From positions 62,001 through 126,000 of the forward strand of contig DATMFK010000061.1 in NCBI GenBank assembly GCA_035556195.1: a DNA stretch of 64,000 nt, read 5' to 3'. Below are positions 1 to 7,631 of the stretch, piece after piece (position 1 is the stretch's first letter; each line of letters begins with the position of its first letter). Position numbers and translations under genes: made by a program. The stretch comes from G016756615 sp035556195. Lineage in GTDB: Bacteria; Pseudomonadota; Alphaproteobacteria; Rhizobiales; Rhizobiaceae. A model generated the notes under the pieces. That model did not search any database. It was not told the DNA's origin and was given only the letters and a program-made list of their open reading frames with translations.

Positions 1-275
1 AGCAGGTGGCTTGCGGCCGCGATGAGAAGCCACATACGCGCAGATGAATGTGGCCAAATCAGCCACAAGGCGGCGACGAGCGCAAACTCAAAGGCAAAGT
101 GCACAGGCATCCAGAAGAGCTTCCGGTTGAGCCCTCCCTGTTCAGGCTGGATCAACTGAATCTTCGCAGGCCATATCCGGTCTACCAGCAAGCACTCATA
201 GAACGCGCCGCCGAGGCTCACGGCAGCGAGAGAAAGCGCCGCAAAGGCTGCAAACGGAGCAAGCATGCCCTCCAT
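1..275 (-). CDS. Putative integral membrane protein, 3' part outside window
   Basis: The reverse strand is open from an ATG at 275 to the window edge (91 codons). The translation begins MEGMLAPFAAFAALSLAAV and shows two hydrophobic stretches (about residues 4-22 and 55-75) flanking a polar stretch rich in Pro, Gln and Trp (DRIWPAKIQLIQPEQGG). This is the composition of a small multi-pass inner-membrane protein. I do not recognise a named family. It is transcribed divergently from a MarR gene 62 bp away, so that MarR protein is its likely regulator (inference from layout). A forward frame of 82 codons over the same bases is low-complexity and basic, and I regard it as a shadow. Confidence 0.6.
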   Translation of the reverse strand, partial: MEGMLAPFAAFAALSLAAVSLGGAFYECLLVDRIWPAKIQLIQPEQGGLNRKLFWMPVHFAFEFALVAALWLIWPHSSARMWLLIAAASHL

Positions 276-336
276 TGCGGATATATCCCCATATGATATC
301 TTAGCGATCGAATATCTTGATGATTAAGAGAAATCA
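276..336. promoter_or_regulatory. Divergent promoter region of membrane protein and marR-type gene
   Basis: The 61 bp between the two divergent starts are AT-rich compared with their surroundings. They contain two direct copies of ATATCTT about 16 bp apart and several overlapping GATATC/CATATG-like words. This is where a MarR dimer would be expected to bind to control itself and the membrane protein. The exact operator is not resolved by eye. Confidence 0.3.
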
Positions 337-825
337 ATGGCGGAGTCAAATCAGCGGCGGGCGGACCAGATGATGAAGCTTGGTGTCGCGCTCCGAACGG
401 CTAGCGCCAAGAGTACCTTGATCAGCCAGGCAGTCGCCGACGCAGTGGGCCTTACTCCTACCGCGCTCGAGTGCCTTGACCTGATTCAATTGCGGGGGCG
501 TGCCACCGCAGGTGAGCTGGCGCGGCATACCGGCTTGACGACCGGAGCCGTTACGAGCCTGATCGATCGGTTGGAGCATGCCGGTTACGTCACTCGCGAG
601 CGCGACCCGCACGATCGTCGGCGCGTCTATGTCAGCCTGCGGCCCGAAAGCATAGGGGCACTCGCGGGGATCTATCATCCTCTGCAGGCGGCGACGGAGC
701 GTTTGTTCGGTCGCTATTCGACGGCGGAATTGAGCCTGATCACCGACTTTACGGAGCGAAGCGCAGCGATTGCGAGCGATTTCGTGAGAAGCCTTAGAGA
801 TTTGAAGATCAAGAACCCAACCTGA
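337..825 (+). CDS. MarR-family transcriptional regulator
   Basis: The product has 162 residues, the usual MarR length. A winged helix is visible around residues 45-100: TAGELARHTGLTTGAVTSLI is the helix-turn-helix, followed by DRLEHAGYVTRERDPHDRRR, the classic MarR wing with its DxRRR signature. Helical dimerisation segments flank it. MarR proteins are small dimeric repressors that usually release DNA on binding a small phenolic or lipophilic ligand. The gene is divergent from a membrane protein and nearly abuts the next gene downstream (3 bp), suggesting co-transcription with it. The ligand is unknown. Confidence 0.9.
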   Translation: MAESNQRRADQMMKLGVALRTASAKSTLISQAVADAVGLTPTALECLDLIQLRGRATAGELARHTGLTTGAVTSLIDRLEHAGYVTRERDPHDRRRVYVSLRPESIGALAGIYHPLQAATERLFGRYSTAELSLITDFTERSAAIASDFVRSLRDLKIKNPT

Positions 826-828
826 TGA

Positions 829-1464
829 GTGGCAATGGGATCACACATGTCGGAAGCTGGAGGACTCTCAGAACTATCAAGCAACCAGGCGAAACTGCAG
901 GCCGAAGCGGATGCAATAATAGGCACGCTTGGCTTGGATCGTCTGCTGTCAAGCATCGGGAGACCGACGCGGGTGGGGAGTTCCGCACTGGGGTTGATGG
1001 TTCGCCGCGATATCGACGTTACAGTCGTATGTAAGAAGCTGGATGAGGACACTCACCGGGCGGTGGTTGAGCTTGGCGGGAAGCTGGCCATGCATGCTTC
1101 CATAGGCTCCGTTCGTTTCCGCAACGACGCAGGCGTCTGGAACAATTCTCCGGAAGAATACCCCGATGGCCTGTATCTGGGCGTAATCTATCGCGACATG
1201 GCCGGCGAAGACTGGACCTTCGACATCTGGTTCGTCGATCAGCCAGAAAGGCAACCTGATCTCAAACACCTTCGCACGATTCCGCCGAAACTGACCGCTT
1301 CCGCGCGCGAGACGATTTTGGCGATCAAGATCGCGCTGGCAGACGGCTGCCTTTCGGGTAAATGCCCGCCCAGCTTTCTAGTTTACGAAGCCGTTCTTGA
1401 TCACGGCATAACCGGTCTGTCCGAGTTTGGAGACTGGCTGTCACGGGATCGCGCGAGCGGATGA
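829..1464 (+). CDS. Nucleotidyltransferase-fold protein, hypothetical
   Basis: The 211-residue product starts at GTG 829, or at ATG 835 or 847; the exact start is unsure. Residues about 50-68 read GSSALGLMVRRDIDVTVVC, which resembles the G-S-x(n)-D-x-D motif of minimal nucleotidyltransferases. A later acidic strand (EDWTFDIWFVD, about residue 120) could supply the third carboxylate. The C-terminal half is helical (ARETILAIKIALADG). Known members of this fold transfer nucleotides to antibiotics, RNA or proteins; no substrate can be assigned here. It lies 3 bp behind the MarR gene and probably shares its transcript. Confidence 0.6.
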   Translation: MAMGSHMSEAGGLSELSSNQAKLQAEADAIIGTLGLDRLLSSIGRPTRVGSSALGLMVRRDIDVTVVCKKLDEDTHRAVVELGGKLAMHASIGSVRFRNDAGVWNNSPEEYPDGLYLGVIYRDMAGEDWTFDIWFVDQPERQPDLKHLRTIPPKLTASARETILAIKIALADGCLSGKCPPSFLVYEAVLDHGITGLSEFGDWLSRDRASG

Positions 1465-1523
1465 TGTCCCCACGCTCGCTCCCTGCCGGCCATCGACACT
1501 GGCGTTGATCCAGTCGGCTTCTG

Positions 1524-2342
1524 CTACAGGAACAGCTTGCGCAGCTGCTGTGACAGCAGGTCGATCAGGGACACCGTGACCAGCATGATGATGAGCATGG
1601 CCGAAGCCTGTGGGTAGTAGAAACCGCGGATCGATTCGAACAGCACCTGGCCGATGCCGCCGGCGCCGATCACGCCCAGCACGGTGGCGGCGCGGACATT
1701 GGATTCGAAGCGGTAGAGCGCGTAGGACATCCAGAGCGGCATGACCTGCGGGACGACACCGAATACGACCTCCTGGAGCCGCGTGGCGCCGGTGGCGCGG
1801 ATGGCCTCTACCGGGCGGGAATCGATGGCCTCGACAGCCTCCGAGAACAGCTTGGCGAGGATGCCTGTGGTGTGGATGAACAGCGCCATGACACCGGCGA
1901 ATGGGCCGAGGCCGACCGCAACGACGAAGAGGACCGCGAAAACCAGCTCGTGGATCGAGCGGCATGCGTCCATGAGACGGCGCACGGGTTGCACGATGTA
2001 CCAGGGCGCGATGTTGCGGGCGGACAGGATTCCGAAGGGAACGGCGAAGACCGCGGCGAGGAACGTGCCCCACAGCGCGATCTGAAGGGTGACGAGCATC
2101 TCTTCGAGATAATAGCGCCAGTCGGAGAAGTCCGGATGGCTGAAGCCGCTCACATATTCGGCCATGTTGCCGGCGTCGGTGACCAGATACGTCCAGCGCG
2201 ACATCTCGGCGGGAGCCCAACTCCAGACCAGCAGGACGGCCAGGGCTACCCAGGCCAGGGTCGTCCATAGGCTTCTGGTCCAGTCCCGCTCGACGTCCAC
2301 GCGAACCGGCATGGTATTCGCAACTTTCGCTGTCTGGCTCAT
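1524..2342 (-). CDS. phnE: Phosphonate/phosphate-ester ABC transporter permease PhnE
   Basis: This 272-residue inner-membrane protein has an N-terminal transmembrane helix (TTLAWVALAVLLVWSWAP) and about five more. It carries the permease coupling loop near residue 180 (VEAIRATGATRLQEVVFG), the EAA region that docks on the ATPase. Length and pattern match PhnE. It is the last gene of a PhnC-PhnD-PhnE unit read leftwards, 70 bp behind phnD. Some rhizobial systems (phoCDET) have a second permease, but none is present here, so a PhnE homodimer is implied. No C-P lyase genes are nearby; imported phosphonates, phosphite or phosphate would have to be used by enzymes elsewhere. Confidence 0.92.
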   Translation of the reverse strand: MSQTAKVANTMPVRVDVERDWTRSLWTTLAWVALAVLLVWSWAPAEMSRWTYLVTDAGNMAEYVSGFSHPDFSDWRYYLEEMLVTLQIALWGTFLAAVFAVPFGILSARNIAPWYIVQPVRRLMDACRSIHELVFAVLFVVAVGLGPFAGVMALFIHTTGILAKLFSEAVEAIDSRPVEAIRATGATRLQEVVFGVVPQVMPLWMSYALYRFESNVRAATVLGVIGAGGIGQVLFESIRGFYYPQASAMLIIMLVTVSLIDLLSQQLRKLFL

Positions 2343-2412
2343 GGCCGCATCCCGTCAGAAAGGTGAAGCCGGCCGCCTGGCAGGGCGGCCGACAGGTTTC
2401 AAGCCGCTTCGA

Positions 2413-3402
2413 TCAGCCCTGGTTGGCCTTGAGCTTCTCTTCGTAGCGGGCCTTCTCGGCTTCCAGCTTCTCGATCTTGGCCTTCTTTTCGGCGTCCGAG
2501 ATGGAGGCATCGCTCTTGATGGTGGCGATGGACTTGGTCAGTTCCATCACGCGGATCGGCAGCAGCTGATCGTTGTTGGATTCGCGGAACGGCGCCCAGG
2601 CGAGGCCGGCAAGCACCGCCTTTTCCTTCGCGACATCGCCCTTGGACTTATCGGTGCCGTAGGTCAGGAAGAACTCCTTGATCTTGGCCTTGGTTTGGTC
2701 CGACAGATCCTTACGCCAGACGATGGGGTCGGACGGGATCAGCGGCGACTTCCAGATCACCTTGATCTTGGCAAAGGCGGCGGGCTGGTTCTTTTCGATC
2801 AGCGCCATGTTCTCGGTGTTGTTGGATGCCGCGTCGACCTGGCCGTTGGCGACGGCCATTGCATTGGTCTCATGGTTGGCATTGGTGACGTTCTTGAAGC
2901 AGTCCTTGGGATCGACGCCATTGGCGGCGAAGACAAAGGTCATCGGGACGAGATAGCCCGAAGTCGAGTTGACGTCGCCGAGGCCGAAATTCAGGCTCTT
3001 GTCGCATTTGAGGAGATCGTCGACCGAGTTGAGCGGGCTGTCCTTGGGGGCCAGGATCAGCGACCAGTAGCCCGGCTCGCCACCCGCGGAGACCGTCTGG
3101 ACGAAAACCTCGCCATCCGCGCGGTCGACCGCTTCCATGGCTGACTTGTTGCCGTACCAGGCCATCTGGACCTTGCCGAAGCGCATCCCTTCGATGACGC
3201 CCGCATAATCGGAAGCGAAGAAGGGCTTTATCTGGAGCCCGGTCTGCTCCGCCATATCGGCCAGTAGCGGCTCCCATTTCGGCTTCAGCGCCTGCTGGGC
3301 CTCCGTGGAGATGATGCCGAAATTCAGTTCTTCGGCGGAAGCGGCACCGGCGACAACCAGCGCCAGTGCGGCGGCAGCCGCGGATTTGAAGAAGGCGTTC
3401 AT
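2413..3402 (-). CDS. phnD: Phosphonate ABC transporter periplasmic binding protein PhnD
   Basis: The product has 329 residues with a Sec signal peptide (about residues 1-23, ending AGAASAEE). The mature chain begins ELNFGIISTEAQQALKPKW, the characteristic PhnD opening strand. It contains the YGNKSAMEAVDRA and NSTSGYLVPM segments that form the phosphonate cleft, and the NVTNANHETNAMAV motif. The last 50 residues are a charged helix rich in Lys, Glu and Ala. It binds phosphonates, and in rhizobia also phosphate esters or phosphate, for import through PhnE/PhnC. It is the middle gene of the operon. Confidence 0.95.
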   Translation of the reverse strand: MNAFFKSAAAAALALVVAGAASAEELNFGIISTEAQQALKPKWEPLLADMAEQTGLQIKPFFASDYAGVIEGMRFGKVQMAWYGNKSAMEAVDRADGEVFVQTVSAGGEPGYWSLILAPKDSPLNSVDDLLKCDKSLNFGLGDVNSTSGYLVPMTFVFAANGVDPKDCFKNVTNANHETNAMAVANGQVDAASNNTENMALIEKNQPAAFAKIKVIWKSPLIPSDPIVWRKDLSDQTKAKIKEFFLTYGTDKSKGDVAKEKAVLAGLAWAPFRESNNDQLLPIRVMELTKSIATIKSDASISDAEKKAKIEKLEAEKARYEEKLKANQG

Positions 3403-3431
3403 GATAGACTTCCCTGTTGGAGTTCGGTTGG

Positions 3432-4268
3432 CTACGCCAGCGCAGGCACCAAATCGGGTCTGGCCCGCCTTGGCTTCACCGGTTGCATCGGCGCATCCGG
3501 CAAGATCAGTTCTTCCGAATTGGCGCCGTACAGCTCGACCAGCGTCTCATTGGTGAGTTCCGCCGACGGCCCGTCGAACACGACGCGGCCATCGCGCAGA
3601 GCGACGGTGCGCGGGCAATAACGGCGCGCATATTCGACCTGATGCAGAGACACCACGCAGGTGATGCCGTCGCGGTTGACGGCGGCAAGCACTTCCATCA
3701 CCCGGCGCGCCGAAGAAGGATCGAGCGAGGCGATAGGCTCGTCGGCCAGCAGGATGTGGGAGCGCTGCACCAGCGTGCGCGCGATAGCGGCGCGCTGCTG
3801 CTGGCCGCCCGACAAAGTCGATGCGCGCTGCCACGCCACCTCGGGGATCCCGACGCGCTCGAGCGCCAGGCGCGCCTCTTTCTTCTCTTCGGCCGTGAAC
3901 AGGCCGAGCGTTCCGCGCCAGGCGGGGATGCGGCCGAGATTGCCGAGAAGGACATTGGACAAGACCGAAAGCCGGCCGACCAGGTTGAACTGCTGAAAGA
4001 CGACGCCGATGTTGCGGCGCATGCCGCGCGCCTGCGCCGCAAGGCGCCCGCCATCCTGGATCGCCCCTCCCAGAACTTCGACCTTGCTCTGCCCAGACTG
4101 GGCGACCTCCAGGCCGCAGATATGGCGAATGAGCGTGCTCTTGCCGGAGCCCGACGCTCCGATCAGCGCAACCATCTCGCCGCGTTGGATCTCGAGATTG
4201 ACATTGTCCAGGGCGCGCTTCTTGCCGAAGCTTTTCGACAGGTCGCGGACGGAGATGGCGGCCGTCAT
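3432..4268 (-). CDS. phnC: Phosphonate ABC transporter ATPase PhnC
   Basis: The 278-residue ATPase has Walker A GASGSGKST, the Q-loop FQQFNLVGRLSVLSNVLLG, the signature LSGGQQQRAAIARTL, Walker B ILLADEPIASLD and the H-loop CVVSLHQVEYA. The ATG at 4268 (MTAAISVRDLSKSFG) is preferred over an in-frame upstream ATG at 4340. It has a GGAAGGAG ribosome binding site and it begins where the ABC domain begins. This is the first gene of phnCDE and lies directly downstream of the Pho box. It energises uptake of phosphonates or related phosphorus compounds. Confidence 0.95.
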   Translation of the reverse strand: MTAAISVRDLSKSFGKKRALDNVNLEIQRGEMVALIGASGSGKSTLIRHICGLEVAQSGQSKVEVLGGAIQDGGRLAAQARGMRRNIGVVFQQFNLVGRLSVLSNVLLGNLGRIPAWRGTLGLFTAEEKKEARLALERVGIPEVAWQRASTLSGGQQQRAAIARTLVQRSHILLADEPIASLDPSSARRVMEVLAAVNRDGITCVVSLHQVEYARRYCPRTVALRDGRVVFDGPSAELTNETLVELYGANSEELILPDAPMQPVKPRRARPDLVPALA

Positions 4269-4377
4269 AGCATCGCTCCTTCCAGTTCTATTGAAAGCCG
4301 GAACGATCGGAGAACCGGCCGGTCCAGGCGGCGGCTTCACGCCGCCGGCTGATCAGGCTTCGGCTTAGTTCTCACCG

Positions 4378-4417
4378 ATGACGGTCAGATGTCGGGGATA
4401 TGTCAGTTCGATGACGG
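4378..4417 (-). promoter_or_regulatory. Tandem double Pho box upstream of phnCDE
   Basis: Reading the minus strand, four 7-mers CCGTCAT, CTGACAT, CCGACAT and CCGTCAT follow each other at exactly 11-bp spacing, each separated by 4 bp (4411-4417, 4400-4406, 4389-4395, 4378-4384). This is the CTGTCAT-N4 architecture recognised by PhoB dimers, here repeated twice. It lies about 110 bp upstream of the phnC start, with an AT-rich AACTAA about 8-14 bp beyond the last repeat as a possible -10 element. Phosphate-starvation induction of phnCDE is therefore predicted. Confidence 0.85.
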
Positions 4418-4494
4418 TCCGCCGCATTCGCATGCTACGGAGCGCATTGACGCGCTCGACCGTGGAGTGGAAACGCACCCGCTTGCGCGGAGAC

Positions 4495-4520
4495 TCCACC
4501 GCCTTATGGCAGGCGGTGGA
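4495..4520 (-). terminator. Hairpin after transketolase-like gene
   Basis: A perfect 9-bp inverted repeat, TCCACCGCC and GGCGGTGGA, is separated by 8 bp. It begins 24 bp past the stop codon of the leftward E1/transketolase gene and before the Pho box. There is no U-tract, so it may be a weak or Rho-assisted terminator that insulates phnCDE. Confidence 0.4.
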
Positions 4521-4543
4521 CGATTCTCGCGATCAGGCAACAG

Positions 4544-6931
4544 CTAAACGGCTGAGAGATGCCGGATCGGCTTGCCCGGTACAAGGCTCTGAGCGGCCTT
4601 GACGATGCCCTGCGCGTCGATGCCGTAGTGGCGGTAGAGATCGGCGATCGCGCCGGTCTGGCCGAAATGCTCGACCCCTAGCGAGCGGGTGCGGTGGCCG
4701 TGCACGGAGCCGAGCCAGGCCAGGGTCGCCGGATGTCCGTCGATCACGGTGACGATGCCGCAATGGGAGGGAATGTCGGCAAGCAGCCGCTCGACATGGC
4801 TGGAGGCGTGGACGAGTCCCGCCTCGCGCGCACGTTGCGCGGCGGTCCATCCGGCGTTCAGCCGGTCGGCAGACGTGATCGCCAGCAGGCCGATGTCGCG
4901 GCGATCCTCGCCCATCATGCCGACGGCCTCTATCGCCTCGGGCGCCATCACGCCCGTATAGGCGACGACGATCTGCGCGTTCGGGCCGGGCTTTCGCATC
5001 CAGTAGCCGCCATTGATGATGGCCTCCTCCAGCTCCGGAGCGATCTCGCGCTTGGGCTGCTCGATGGAGCGTGTGGAAAGACGGAGATAGACCGAGCCGC
5101 CGGTGGCGTCGCGCAGCCATGTCAGCCTGTCGGGCTCGGCCTCGCCGGAACGCTGCATATATTCGAACGCCCAGCGCATCATCACCGCGAGTTCGTCGAC
5201 GAAGGCGGGCTCGAAGCTCGCCAGACCGTCCTGCGCCATGCCGATCAGCGGCGTGGCGATCGACTGGTGCGCGCCGCCCTCGGGGGCCAACGTCACGCCC
5301 GATGGCGTGGCGACGATCATGAAGCGTGCATCCTGGTAGCAGGCATAGTTCAGCGCATCGAGGCCGCGCTCGATGAACGGATCGTAGAGCGTGCCGACCG
5401 GCAGCAGGCGCTCGCCGAAGATCGAATGCGACAGGCCGAGCGCCGACAGCATGATGAACAGGTTCATCTCGGCGATGCCGAGTTCCATGTGCTGCCCGTT
5501 TGGCGAGAAGGACCAGTTGTAGGTGGACGGAATGCGCTCGGCCTTGAACAGGTCGGCCATCGTCTCCTTCGAGAACAGGCCGCGCCGGTTGACCCACGCC
5601 CCAAGGTTGGTCGAGACGGTCACGTCCGGCGAGGCGGTGACGACGCGCTCCGCCAGCGCCGTCTGCGATTTGCCGATCTCGTGCATGATGAGGCCGAAGC
5701 CCTGCTGCGTGGACATCGATGGCTGCGCGGCGAAGTCGAGGCGCTCCGGCACGGCGACCTCGGCGGCCGTATAGCGGCGGCTGCCGCGCCCGGCGAACGG
5801 CACCCTCGCCAGAAATGCCCGCGCCTCGCGCTCGGCGACCGCCAGCCCCTCGAACGGCTCCCATTCGCGGCCCGGCCGCACACCCATCGTCTGGCGCAGC
5901 ACCTCGATCTGTGCCGGCGTCATCAGGCCGGCATGATTATCCTTGTGGCCGGCGAGCGGCAGGCCGAATCCCTTGATCGTATAAGCGATGAAGCAGACGG
6001 GGCGGTCGTGCCGGCGTGCCTCCTCGAACGCTTCGAGCAGCGACGGCAGATCGTGGCCGCCGAGATTGCTCATCAACGCGGCGAGTTCCTCGTCGCTGCG
6101 CCGCTCGATCAGCCGCGACACCGGCCCCTGATCACCGAGATCGTCGAGCAGGCGCTTGCGCCATGCGGCGCCGCCCTGGAAAGCCAGGGCCGAATAGAGC
6201 TGGTTCGGGCAGGTGTCGATCCATTCGCGCAGGCGATCTCCGCCGGGTTCGGCGAATGCCGCCTGTTGCAGCTTGCCGTGCTTCAACACCACGACGTCCC
6301 AGCCGAAATTGCGGAAGATCGACTCGAAGCGCGCCCACAAGCCCTCACGCACGACGGCGTCCAGGCTCTGGCGGTTGTAGTCGACCACCCACCATGTGTT
6401 GCGCAGGCCGTGCTTCCAGCCTTCCAGCAGCGCCTCGAAGATGTTGCCCTCGTCCATCTCGGCGTCGCCGACGAGGGCCACCATGCGGCCTTCCGGCGAT
6501 CCGTCGCTCCAGCCCTTGGCACGCACGTAGTCCTGGACCAGCGACGAGAACAGCGTCTGCGCGACGCCAAGACCGACCGAGCCGGTCGAGAAGTCGACAC
6601 CGTCGGCATCCTTGGTGCGCGAGGGATAGGATTGCGCGCCCTTGTAGCCGCGGAAGTTCTCGAGCTTCTCGCGTGTCTGGTTGCCGAGCAGGTACTGGAT
6701 CGCGTGGAAGATCGGGCTTGCATGCGGCTTGACCGCGACCCGGTCTTCCGGCCGCAGCGCGTGGAAATAGAGCGCCGTCATGATCGTCGCCAGCGAGGCG
6801 GAAGACGCCTGATGTCCACCGACCTTGAGGCCGTCGCCATTGTCGCGCAAATGATTGGCGTTGTGGATCATCCACGTCGCCAGCCACAGCACCTTGCGTT
6901 CCAGCGCTGCGAGCACCTTCAGGTCAGCCAT
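4544..6931 (-). CDS. Homodimeric pyruvate-dehydrogenase E1 / transketolase-like enzyme
   Basis: The start at ATG 6931 (MADLKVLAALERKVLW) is chosen for its GGGAGA ribosome binding site and gives 795 residues. The thiamine-diphosphate motif GDAEMDEGN with a following N (VDYNRQSLD) lies around residue 170. N-terminal IHNANHLRDNGDGLKVGGHQ and the pyrimidine-binding half (STNLGAWVNRRGLF, ELGIAEMNLF) resemble AceE-type homodimeric E1 more than sugar transketolases. Database labels for such proteins are usually plain 'transketolase'. No E2 or E3 gene lies beside it. Divergence from an Lrp/AsnC regulator 125 bp away suggests control by an amino acid or its 2-oxo acid. The substrate is probably a 2-oxo acid, but this is unproven. 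Confidence 0.8.
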   Translation of the reverse strand: MADLKVLAALERKVLWLATWMIHNANHLRDNGDGLKVGGHQASSASLATIMTALYFHALRPEDRVAVKPHASPIFHAIQYLLGNQTREKLENFRGYKGAQSYPSRTKDADGVDFSTGSVGLGVAQTLFSSLVQDYVRAKGWSDGSPEGRMVALVGDAEMDEGNIFEALLEGWKHGLRNTWWVVDYNRQSLDAVVREGLWARFESIFRNFGWDVVVLKHGKLQQAAFAEPGGDRLREWIDTCPNQLYSALAFQGGAAWRKRLLDDLGDQGPVSRLIERRSDEELAALMSNLGGHDLPSLLEAFEEARRHDRPVCFIAYTIKGFGLPLAGHKDNHAGLMTPAQIEVLRQTMGVRPGREWEPFEGLAVAEREARAFLARVPFAGRGSRRYTAAEVAVPERLDFAAQPSMSTQQGFGLIMHEIGKSQTALAERVVTASPDVTVSTNLGAWVNRRGLFSKETMADLFKAERIPSTYNWSFSPNGQHMELGIAEMNLFIMLSALGLSHSIFGERLLPVGTLYDPFIERGLDALNYACYQDARFMIVATPSGVTLAPEGGAHQSIATPLIGMAQDGLASFEPAFVDELAVMMRWAFEYMQRSGEAEPDRLTWLRDATGGSVYLRLSTRSIEQPKREIAPELEEAIINGGYWMRKPGPNAQIVVAYTGVMAPEAIEAVGMMGEDRRDIGLLAITSADRLNAGWTAAQRAREAGLVHASSHVERLLADIPSHCGIVTVIDGHPATLAWLGSVHGHRTRSLGVEHFGQTGAIADLYRHYGIDAQGIVKAAQSLVPGKPIRHLSAV

Positions 6932-7056
6932 CGTCCATCTCCCTTCGAACCCAAGGAATCGTACGGCATAGTCGGAAGCGACGGCGGCCAATCTTGCGTT
7001 CTTTGGGAACCAGTATTAGCTGCTTTCCTCACCATACCGTCTTTCAGTGGTGATTC

Positions 7057-7527
7057 ATGCCAAGTTCGCAATTGGACGCGATCGATCGGAAAATACTGCG
7101 GGCCCTGCAATCGAATGGCAAGATCGCGATTGGCGAACTGGCCGCGGCAGTCGGGCTTTCGCCCTCGCCCTGCGCCAGGCGGGTGCGACTTCTGGAGAAG
7201 GCCGGCATCATCAAGAATTACGCGGCTGTCGTCGACCAGAAGAAGGTGGGCCTGCCGGTCAGCGCATTCGCGTCGATCAAGCTCGAGCGACAGCGCGAGG
7301 AAGATCTCGACCGGTTCGCCGAGGCTGTCTCCCGCTGGCCGGAGGTGGTGGACTGCTATCTGATGACCGGACAGCGCGACTATCTGATGCGCATCGTCGC
7401 CGCCGACCTCGAAGCCTATGAACGCTTTCTGAAAGACAAGCTGACGCGGCTCGACAACGTCGCGTCCATCGAAACCAGCTTCGCCCTCGGGCAGGTCAAG
7501 CGGTCGGAAGTCCTGCCGCTGGAGTAG
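7057..7527 (+). CDS. Lrp/AsnC-family transcriptional regulator
   Basis: The product has 156 residues. The N-terminal helix-turn-helix domain (LDAIDRKILRALQSNGK, then LAAAVGLSPSPCARRVRLLE) is followed by the RAM/AsnC ligand domain with the usual alpha-beta sandwich (FASIKLERQ, VVDCYLMTGQRDYLMRIV). Lrp-type proteins bind amino acids and oligomerise on DNA. It is divergent from the E1/transketolase-like gene, the typical layout for a local activator of its neighbour. I did not find a clear palindromic site in the 125-bp intergenic region. Confidence 0.93.
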   Translation: MPSSQLDAIDRKILRALQSNGKIAIGELAAAVGLSPSPCARRVRLLEKAGIIKNYAAVVDQKKVGLPVSAFASIKLERQREEDLDRFAEAVSRWPEVVDCYLMTGQRDYLMRIVAADLEAYERFLKDKLTRLDNVASIETSFALGQVKRSEVLPLE

Positions 7528-7631
7528 GCAGCGTTCCACAGCCAGGACATCCACCAGCCGGACGCGGCTGCCGGTGCGCCTGAAAGCTGGTATGAGAGGA
7601 TGTCGTTCCGATTCCTTCCTGCAGGCCGCCC

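Noticed and set aside
4378..4602. A 74-codon forward frame between phnC and the E1 gene
   Set aside because: It overlaps the Pho boxes and the hairpin, has no ribosome binding site and no protein-like composition.
4694..7363. An 889-codon open frame on the plus strand over the E1/transketolase-like gene
   Set aside because: It is antisense to a clearly conserved enzyme, is rich in Arg, His and Gly, shows no domain, and arises from GC-rich third-position codon use.
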